Below, piece by piece: positions 58,201 through 64,000 of a DNA stretch of 64,000 bases. This stretch comes from Ciona intestinalis (taxonomy: Eukaryota > Chordata > Ascidiacea > Phlebobranchia > Cionidae): assembly GCF_000224145.3 (NCBI RefSeq), contig NW_004190397.2, forward strand, positions 477,196 to 541,195, written 5' to 3'. A program made the position numbers and the translations under genes. Position 1 is the stretch's first letter. Every line of letters starts with the position of its first letter. The notes under the pieces were generated by a model. That model saw only the letters and a program-made list of their open reading frames with translations. It ran no database searches and was not told the DNA's origin.

Positions 58201-58656
58201 TGAAAGAAAATAATCCTTGACCCGCAGGATTCCACTGCAAACTCGAAAAAATATATAGTAGGGTGGGGTAAAATGGAACACCTTTTTATTCTATTTTTTC
58301 CGCCCCATTTGATAGTAAACAAGAAAAATTCAAAAAAAATATAAAACCGTACTTTAATGACTCCCATAGACCATTGTTAATTGTTTAAAACATTTAGGAT
58401 ATTCGGACATTATGTGCTAAAGGTTGTGTCTTCCCCCACCCTACTATATAAAAACAAGATTTTTTTAGTAAAAAAGAGATAGAAAGTTTTATAAATTCAC
58501 CTCTAAACATTAAGTCTCAATTACTATTAATATATATTTAATATCAATGCCAAAACACAGGTGCCATCCTGGGTTCTAAAACAGCCTGCGTCACCCCAAA
58601 CTAAAAGCATTGTAGCGTCTTCAGTAGCTTCATCTGAACAAGTCGAAACAACCTAA
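49205..58656 (+). CDS. FSD1: FSD1 orthologue: coiled coil, fibronectin type III and SPRY domains (12 exons)
   Basis: Coding exons: 49205-49219, 50153-50380, 50656-50757, 51202-51224, 53859-53980, 54232-54477, 55008-55199, 55549-55659, 56417-56577, 56946-57039, 57856-57986, 58561-58656; 506 residues in phase, close to the vertebrate length (about 496). Family knowledge: FSD1/MIR1 is a centrosome- and microtubule-associated protein related to TRIM/MID proteins but without a RING. Seen: an N-terminal coiled coil (about 6-120), the conserved VTMSPIFRLSSVASVTDISCHL block, an FN3 domain (about 164-280; ITCQWNLPTPD, IQIRVQSWNKAVGGEFS), a Lys/Ser linker, then SPRY (about 335-480; RFIGESYTVLGD, YYEVTAAPDSKTYSVG, SWCIFVSSWIQ, LSFYDVDT, FSVWCGSIQIHTG). 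Odd: exon 4 is 23 bases and its intron begins GC rather than GT. The first exon is duplicated upstream across the assembly gap. Confidence 0.94.
49425..49745 (+). mobile_element. Three tandem SINE-B tail units in FSD1 intron 1
   Basis: The unit cacccacaaagt...gtaactcgtaagcgagcacg...cattcattcaatc is repeated about every 120 bases. Confidence 0.65.
49885..50060 (-). repeat. Repeat-D copy in FSD1 intron 1
   Basis: Inverted relative to 52375-52520. Shared words include gtgtaacggtcacgc, aataagcgtgttttaacaat and gttttaccgttactaccc. Confidence 0.7.
50446..50565 (+). mobile_element. SINE-B tail in FSD1 intron 2
   Basis: Contains the conserved cacccacaaagttacataca...gtaactcgtaaaccggcac and the closing acattcattt. 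Confidence 0.65.
51002..51043. mobile_element. MITE-A right-end fragment
   Basis: The last 40 bases of the element (ggtgtcccaccttgccccca) next to a Repeat-C piece in FSD1 intron 3. Confidence 0.6.
51308..51660. repeat. Three tandem 120-bp units in FSD1 intron 4
   Basis: The period is exactly 120 bases (catcataggcgcctaacatg begins at 51361 and 51481, with a variant at 51601). The units are highly similar, and one frame stays open across all three, which follows from the period being divisible by 3. Confidence 0.9.
51990..52192. mobile_element. MITE-A copy in the GC-AG intron of FSD1
   Basis: The right TIR is intact and the left TIR eroded (gtagacggaggtgacacc). Confidence 0.8.
52375..52520 (+). 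repeat. Repeat-D copy in FSD1 intron 4
   Basis: Partner of 49885-50060 in the opposite orientation (gggtagtaacggtaaaacaa, gcgtgaccgttacacccta). Confidence 0.7.
53046..53462 (-). mobile_element. Two SINE-B copies in the FSD1 GC-AG intron
   Basis: Inverted copies at 53046-53170 and 53249-53462. The second also keeps the body (aacaacccattagtgaccac). Confidence 0.7.
54483..54768. mobile_element. SINE-B fragments in FSD1 intron 6
   Basis: A short inverted body piece (54483-54560) and a forward head (54604-54768; aagtggttagcgcgcctgcc, ggttcaagccttg). Confidence 0.65.
54848..54941. mobile_element. MITE-A right half in FSD1 intron 6
   Basis: Starts in the core (tttgtttactaccaaatggg) and ends with ttccccaccctactata. 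Confidence 0.7.
55795..56310 (-). mobile_element. Degenerate SINE-B pieces in FSD1 intron 8
   Basis: A head fragment at about 55795-55920 (aggcttgaacccgcaacctc) and an older copy at about 56045-56310. Both are inverted and diverged. Confidence 0.5.
56735..56835 (+). repeat. Repeat-D copy in FSD1 intron 9
   Basis: ctctgcgattacggtagcga...aagacaggttatagcgacaa, followed by a TA-rich microsatellite. Confidence 0.65.
57064..57252. mobile_element. MITE-A copy abutting SINE-B
   Basis: A full-length copy whose right end (catctacccccccatt) is cut by the inverted SINE-B at 57250. Confidence 0.8.
57250..57495 (-). mobile_element. SINE-B copy in FSD1 intron 10
   Basis: Inverted copy beginning with atgaatgtaacttgg and containing ccattagtgaccactgggtt. 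Confidence 0.7.
57700..57775 (-). repeat. Repeat-C copy in FSD1 intron 10
   Basis: ttctattctatgtgggtgag...ggccagagttggcccattac, a single clean 76-bp-type unit. Comparable single units lie near 50935-50990, 58715-58785 and 63560-63625. Confidence 0.7.
58086..58240 (+). repeat. Repeat-D copy in FSD1 intron 11
   Basis: tactgtagcaaagattttaa...atacaggatatggcgacaaa, reaching aaacacgcttacaatta and a diverged 3' part. Confidence 0.65.
58253..58450. mobile_element. MITE-A copy in FSD1 intron 11
   Basis: A full-length copy with both TIRs, adjacent to Repeat-D. Confidence 0.85.
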
Positions 58657-58660
58657 AAAA

Positions 58661-58666
58661 AATAAA
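58661..58666 (+). terminator. Poly(A) signal of FSD1
   Basis: AATAAA four bases after the FSD1 stop codon, implying a short 3' UTR like that of the FDX1-type gene. Confidence 0.5.
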
Positions 58667-59309
58667 AATAATAAGCATATTTACCGCTATGCATGTGTAC
58701 AGTGTATTTATATATGATATATGGGTGAGGTCCTACAGCAAGCCACGCCAGGGACCTCAATTTAGGCCAGAGTTGTTTCATTATTGTGTAAAGTATATTT
58801 ACTTTTGAAAACAATTATTATTTGTTATTTTTCTTAAGTTTTAGCATTTGTAAATCAAAACTGCTTTGACAATTACTGTTTAAAAATTGAAAAAATACAA
58901 AAGGGATAAAAAACCAATGATACAGGATAGTGTTTTGACATATTTATTTTTTGTTTTTATGTTGCTATTTTATTATCCAGTGTTTCAAAAGTATTGCCAA
59001 CGTGATAATTTGGCGTTATGTAACATAAATTTGGTGTTAACTAGTATTATGCTGCAAAACGTTTATAGCTTTATATTTATAGCCGTTTTTTGTTGTTTTC
59101 TTAAGTATGTCTACAAAGTACTGAAACTTTTATTTTAAATGTAACAAAGAAAATCCTATATGATTATCAAAATTTGTTTTTTAAACAACATTTTACTTTT
59201 GTTTTGTTTTTGCTGGTGGTCTGATTATATGTGTAGCTGTTAAGTGTTGCAAATGTATTTCATGCTGGTAATCAAATATACAATCATACTTATATGACGG
59301 TTAAGTTGT

Positions 59310-59550
59310 GAATAAATGAATGTAACTTGCTTTAGCCTCCCATGGCCGGAAACAACTGTTGTAATGGAATGCGGTTGTTCCATTTCATACATCGCTGGCC
59401 AGCTTACAAGTTAACAATTAAATCATGAATGCTGCTTTGTGGGTGATTATTTTTCGGATAATTTGAACAACCTATTAGTGACCACTGAGTTGGAGCAATT
59501 GCTGTTAAAGTGTCTTGCCCAAGGACACATATGCCCACAGTGGTAGTTGT
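59310..59550 (-). mobile_element. SINE-B copy
   Basis: Inverted copy (tgaatgtaacttgctttagc...cttgcccaaggacacatatg) downstream of FSD1. Confidence 0.7.
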
Positions 59551-59659
59551 ATTTAGTTGCAATTAAATGTAGATAAACAGAGTACTATGTCATTTAGGTA
59601 AGCTTATAAAACATGTTTTATTTATCTTTTTGAACAGTGCCTATCAAATTAATTATAAC

Positions 59660-59870
59660 AATGAAGAGAAGGGAATTGCCAACAAAATAATAATAATAAT
59701 AAATTTATTTTTCTCTACGAATCTGCTAGCGAAGATTTAAAAATATGAAAAGACAGGATAAAGCGACAAAACAACAGTTGTTAAAACACGCTTACAGCTA
59801 AAACATATTTCCATTTAATTGAAAAAAATTAAGTGTGGTTGCTACACCTAGATTCCTGGACAATTATTAG
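59660..59870 (+). repeat. Repeat-D copy downstream of FSD1
   Basis: agagaagggaattgccaaca...agacaggataaagcgacaaa. The most complete copy here. Similar opening words occur near 7005 and 11320. Confidence 0.65.
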
Positions 59871-60444
59871 TGTAATTATGCTTCCTGTGCTACTTGGCTT
59901 ATAGGGTAGGTGTTGAATAAATTGGCACATAGGTGTAACTGTTGTGACATCTGTGTTTATTCTGCTGGATAAGGAAACCAATTGGTTCATTGCCCCTCTG
60001 TTTGTTACACAGATATAACTGTTTTCCATAAGTTTCTCACATAGCTTTGTGTTTGAAATCTTTAATGTAATATTAAACAAATTGTGCAAAGTAAAACAAA
60101 CACAGTGTAGCATTGTTCTCGTTAATGTGTTATACTGTTATGTTTATGATTTTTATTAATAAAACTCAAATGTGGGTTTCTCAAAACATAATAACTTGGG
60201 GAGTAATAAATTTCTCGGTAACAAACACAAAACGAAAGCAAACCATAACAATCGATAATTACAATTCTACTACCAATTAACTACCTTAAGCTGCAATATG
60301 ATGTATAAATACAATTTTTACAATAATATTTCCCAAGAAATGTAGCCAAAACGGTTCAATTTTGCTGTATAATGTTCGAAACATTTTATCCTTACCCGGA
60401 AATGACATACGTTTTAGTGCGGGGATTATAAGATGCAGTTTGGG

Positions 60445-60498
60445 CGTTAAAATATGCGACAGGAACGCAGTAAGAATAAAGTGTCGCATATTTTAACG
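60445..60498. repeat. Perfect 17-bp inverted repeat
   Basis: Arms CGTTAAAATATGCGACA and its exact complement are separated by 20 bases. It is not part of the repeat families above. Confidence 0.8.
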
Positions 60499-61162
60499 GG
60501 AATAACGAACTTGTCCATCAGTTGGATCTTGAATACAGACGAAAGTGAGCTTGTAGTTACACATGAATTTAAAACTTAAAATGCAGAAAAATAGAGTTAC
60601 GAATGACAACAGAAAACTTAACAGTGCCAAAAATTACTTATAGCTACTTTATAAATGCTTGCAAAATTTCTTTTTAAAGTAAAATTAGTATTTTAATGAC
60701 AAATAGCGTGGTACCAAATCGGCAATAGTAATATGTTTTGAATATTTTATAGTAATATTTCATTTGAAAAAAAACTTGACAAGGTTAAAAATGGCATGAA
60801 ATAATTAAAACAAATATGGTACAGCCAAAAAACGTAGCATTATAAAAAATACGTTTCTACAAATGTCAAATTTTTAATGTCAAAATGTGCAAAAATATAT
60901 TTTATAAATACACTAAGTTTTTTAATTTTATAGTCTACTGTGTACTTACATTCATTTAGGTCAGTGAGAATAAAGATTCATTTTATTCTGGCTAAGAAAA
61001 TAATATTTTTTGACCTGTTTATTCTTTTACCCTGACATTTTTTACCTAAATCATTTTAACTTAAATCATATAATTTAGCAGTATAGTGTTGCTTTTTTTA
61101 GAAACACTGCATAAGACGGTATTTTTCTCCGTCATTTACATGTGATTGAATAATATATTTAT

Positions 61163-61998
61163 TGGCTATTGCTTTAACCCAGTGGTCATTAATAGATTGT
61201 TCTCATTGTAGTTCATACAGAAAAAAAACACCTACAAGTTACAAATATAATGTATAAAACAAACAAAGATGTTTTAAATTTTAAAGTTGACCTGCTAGTA
61301 AGGATATATAGGTGATATTTGTTCAAATTTTTCACAGGGCTGTTTTGTAAACTGTTATCGTGTCTGCTCACTATAGACTTATCGCGCTTTCTACGCTCTA
61401 AGCATTGTTGCCCAAGGTCACCTTGCCGCCGCGTGTCCTTCTTTCCTTGTGTTAGACTTATCGTTCTGCAGTGTTCACTGTATTATAGTAATAGTATGCG
61501 AAGGTCGTTGTGTTGAGTATGAATGTAGTACTTTATAATTTTGTTGTATATTGTGCGCTTTGTGTATTTAACTTTGTGTGCGTTTGCAGATGCAGTCTAA
61601 TAAAGCCTATATTATTGAAGCTTGCAATTGGTATACAGTTGGCCAGTTACATTTTTATAATTGCCAGTCGATGTATCAAGTACTGCATACTTTAATAATT
61701 AAATCTCTCATACTTTCCAAGCTTGCCTGTAACATAGGGGTTATGGGTTCAAAACCTTTGGATCGTATGTGTCCTTGGGCAAGACATTTAACAGGAATTG
61801 CTTCAACCCAGTGGTCACTAATGGATTGTCTAATTTGTCAGCTATACAGGAAAAATATTCACCCAAAAAGTTACATACTTGGTAACTACTAAGCTGGCGC
61901 GAAGTCTATGAAACAGAACACCCGAGTTATATTGACTGTCGTTAGTTTTCCACTGCACAAGGATAAAGCAAGTTTCATTCATTTATTTATTCAGGTAG
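61163..61998 (+). mobile_element. SINE-B fragments near 61.2 and 61.7-62.0 kb
   Basis: 61163-61245 is a decayed body. 61720-61998 is a nearly complete forward copy ending in cattcatttatttattc. The 61300-61700 stretch between them looks GC-richer but holds no recognisable gene. Confidence 0.6.
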
Positions 61999-62062
61999 TA
62001 GGTTAGAACATATTAAACTGGCATTTGCTTTTTCCTGAAAATCTTGTGTCAAAATATATAAG

Positions 62063-62148
62063 ATGAAACGTCGAAATACTGAGGCCGGAAAACCTCCGAG
62101 AAGGCCTGTGAAAAGAGCCGGAAAATTTGCTGAAGGAGTTTGTGGAAG
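62063..62148 (+). CDS. Possible first coding exon of a gene continuing past the window
   Basis: An ATG-led frame of 28 codons plus two bases, ending at a good donor (GGAAG|GTAGGG). The predicted peptide is strongly basic (MKRRNTEAGKPPRRPVKRAG...). Its GC and codon choice look more gene-like than the flanks. No continuing exon is recognisable before 64000, so this is only a candidate and the family is unknown. Confidence 0.3.
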
Positions 62149-62411
62149 GTAGGGTCTTAAAGCTTCATGTTTATTAGACGATAAGCTGCAACCTTTTTCA
62201 AAGCTTGGTTTATTTACGGTGAACTTAATTTATGACTGAAGTAATTCTGTGGAATAAATTAGTTAAGGAAAGGCACAATAAACGCTCGACGGTTAGATTA
62301 GTGGTTGCATCGCCACACGTGGCATTCACGGGCGAATAATGCCGTGTACAATGTAGCGTGCATGCGTGACGTATACATGTAAAAAACATATTCGTCTATT
62401 TATTAGTTGCC

Positions 62412-63370
62412 TAGAACAGGGGTGTGCAACCTATGAAAAGTTGTGCTGCCCACGAAGTCAGCTTCATATTTTTCACTGAATTTATTTGATGTGAGTGCTC
62501 GAACGGTGTTTCTAAAATACGCACGGAAAGCCACACGTGAACATGACAGGTGGTACTAACCATGAAAATACTTTTGTTCTAATGAAGCTCTTAAACCCCT
62601 AAGCCCCATAGCCCCTTTCTCTTCTTTGTACATCATATATATATGGCCCCATAGACCCATAACTTCATAATCTCATAACCCCATACCTTCTCCTTCCAGT
62701 CGATAAAAAGAAGCAACCATGTTCTGAGTAGGGGTGCACATTACAGAATTTCGAATCCATGAGATTCGAATCCTTTTGTATTCAAATCTAATTACGGGAT
62801 TCGGTATTCTGTTTAATGACATCATCACACATCATCTCATATACTATATTAACAATTTTTGAAACTTACTAATTTTGAAAAAAAAAAATTGTGTTTGTGG
62901 GACTTTCGAGAGTAAACGTTTCGTATGTCTTTTCATAGCCTGCTATACGTTTCATGACGCAAAAACTACCCAGTAGTTCAATTTTTGATCATTTTACAGC
63001 TCATGATCCAACAAGGCTGCTATGAAAGAGTCAATAAACTTTTGTGGGTAAAATTATTTTTTCTTATAAATATAAAAAGATTTGAAATTCTAGATTCGGA
63101 ATTCTAGATTCGAAATAAAGTATTCTAGGATATCCTAGAATACCTAATTATTCTGTAATGTGTATCCCTAGTTCCGACTGTTCGCTCGTATTTTAGAGAC
63201 ACTGTTCGAGCTGTTCTCGCAAATTTTACAGACAAAAAAATCATAAGATCAATTTAAAATCATAAGATCAAAGACAAAAATAAACTATTACCGGTCCATG
63301 CAAGTCTATGTTAAATATAAGTACAGCTTGCGGCTTCCCCCTGTAATTTATAACTGGCCCTCATGTAATA
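62412..63370. mobile_element. Second hAT-like copy, split by later insertions
   Basis: The left end (caggggtgtgcaacctatga...tttcactgaatttatttgat) is at about 62412-62490 and the interior/right part (agtctatgttaaatataagt...aactggccctcatgtaataa) at about 63300-63370. The halves match the 34184-34398 element and are separated by about 800 bp of inserted sequence. The exact right TIR is lost. Confidence 0.6.
62729..63170. mobile_element. Different hAT-like element nested at 62.7-63.2 kb
   Basis: 442 bp with inverted ends TAGGGGTGCACATTACAGAA / ATTCTGTAATGTGTATCCCT and an imperfect 8-bp flanking duplication (gttctgag / gttccgac). The interior is rich in gattcgaat-type sub-terminal repeats. No coding capacity. 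Confidence 0.7.
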
Positions 63371-64000
63371 ATAGAGAAATCCCATTCTATTGTATATTAT
63401 TGAGACAGTAGGAAATGCTTACGAAGACAATTTAAGATAAACGTAAACAAAATGCATAAATGTAAAGAAATGGGGCACAGGGCATGCGAGTGACGTACAA
63501 TCACATTGTACAGTTTTGCCATGCATGAGTGGTCACAACACAATGGGCGACATAAATATTCTATTCTGTATGGGTGAGGTCCTTGAAGATCTGGGATTTA
63601 GGCCAGGTTTGACCCATTACCCCAACACCCTTGTACGTCCGAAACTGATGTGCTCGCGATAGTGAAGTACATATTCATGTTTCGACCGTAGCGTTTTAAC
63701 CGAGTCCCGTTTCTTTTCCAACTCTTGACCTGCAGGACTTTATCTGCGCAAAATATCTGCACCCCAATGCAATATAAAGATACACTTACAATGAATATGG
63801 ACGTAGCTCACCGACTGTGAACACATTATCATCTATTGCTATACAATCAGATGCTAGTTTGTTTAATAGGGCTTAAAAAAACCCAAATCAAAACGCAACT
63901 ACATAGTTCAGTAGTAACCTGCATAAATACAAACAGTTAAAAGTAATCAAAAACGAGAAAAATGCCTACAGGCAAACAAAGCAACTCAAAGAATCTGAGT

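Larger units (their letters stand above)
58667..62062. other. Region downstream of FSD1
   Basis: Repeat-C, SINE-B and Repeat-D copies account for about a third. On the minus strand, 60489-60396 is an ATG-led frame ending at a donor-like CCGG|GTAAGG, and 60113-59829 is a longer frame partly inside Repeat-D. Neither resembles a known protein and no partner exons were found. Confidence 0.4.

Noticed and set aside
58887..59138. 83-residue hydrophobic plus-strand frame as a membrane protein
   Set aside because: AT-rich non-coding DNA gives Phe/Leu/Tyr-rich frames. There is no conserved motif or gene context.
59829..60113. 94-residue minus-strand frame as a gene
   Set aside because: Part of it lies in Repeat-D and the rest resembles no family I know. 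No convincing splice partners were found.

Overview
The window is from an animal nuclear genome and is almost certainly from a tunicate of the genus Ciona (probably C. intestinalis/robusta). It is AT-rich with compact GT-AG intron genes. The clearest family-level matches are all animal proteins: TENT5/FAM46, REPS, adrenodoxin, cathepsin D-like, C-type lectin, LU/Ly6 and FSD1. It is also saturated with a short TA-flanked inverted-repeat element and a tRNA-derived SINE of the kind known from Ciona. Species was inferred without any database search. Two 50-base N runs (39961-40010 and 48831-48880) mark assembly gaps.

Layout. 1-7.2 kb: repeats, a cluster of CRE-like octamers and a GC-richer candidate promoter near 5.5 kb. 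7283-14377 (+): a TENT5/FAM46 nucleotidyltransferase in three coding exons. 14.4-21.4 kb: intergenic, repeat-rich, with a fold-back element that carries telomere-like CCCTAA tracts. 21412-32035 (+): a 15-exon REPS1/2-type EH-domain protein. 32.0-35.5 kb: repeats. 35588-37680 (-): a complete 4-exon mitochondrial [2Fe-2S] ferredoxin (FDX1/adrenodoxin type). 38329-39507 (-): an intronless cathepsin D-like aspartyl protease. 39.5-41.1 kb: a tRNA-like sequence and gap 1. 41108-43496 (+): a 6-exon secreted C-type lectin with a QPD motif. 45241-47603 (-): a 5-exon secreted protein with an LU (Ly6/uPAR) domain followed by an unrecognised domain. 48.4-49.3 kb: gap 2, flanked by two near-identical copies of the FSD1 first-exon region. 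49205-58656 (+): a 12-exon FSD1 orthologue (coiled coil, FN3, SPRY). 58.7-64 kb: repeats, nested hAT-like elements and one possible first exon near 62.1 kb.

Gene structures were built by hand. I joined exons only where splice sites, reading phase and family similarity agreed, and all seven assembled reading frames are complete and in phase. The genes do not form a pathway or operon. They are neighbouring, independently transcribed animal genes whose introns have been repeatedly colonised by small transposable elements.

Repeat families, named here for convenience. MITE-A: about 190-200 bp, TIRs starting TATAGTAGGGTGGGG, more than 40 full or partial copies. SINE-B: tRNA-derived, with a conserved tail. 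Repeat-C: about 76 bp, 'gggtgaggtcc...ggcccattacccc'. Repeat-D: 'agacaggatatagcgacaaaac'. I recall Ciona families named Cimi-1 (MITE) and Cics-1 (composite SINE) that MITE-A and SINE-B may correspond to, but this was not verified. I saw no convincing novel multi-gene system. The most distinctive points are the interrupted TENT5 catalytic domain, the LU-plus-unknown-domain protein, the REPS protein lacking a visible first EH domain, the excess of CRE octamers around TENT5, and the duplicated block at gap 2.
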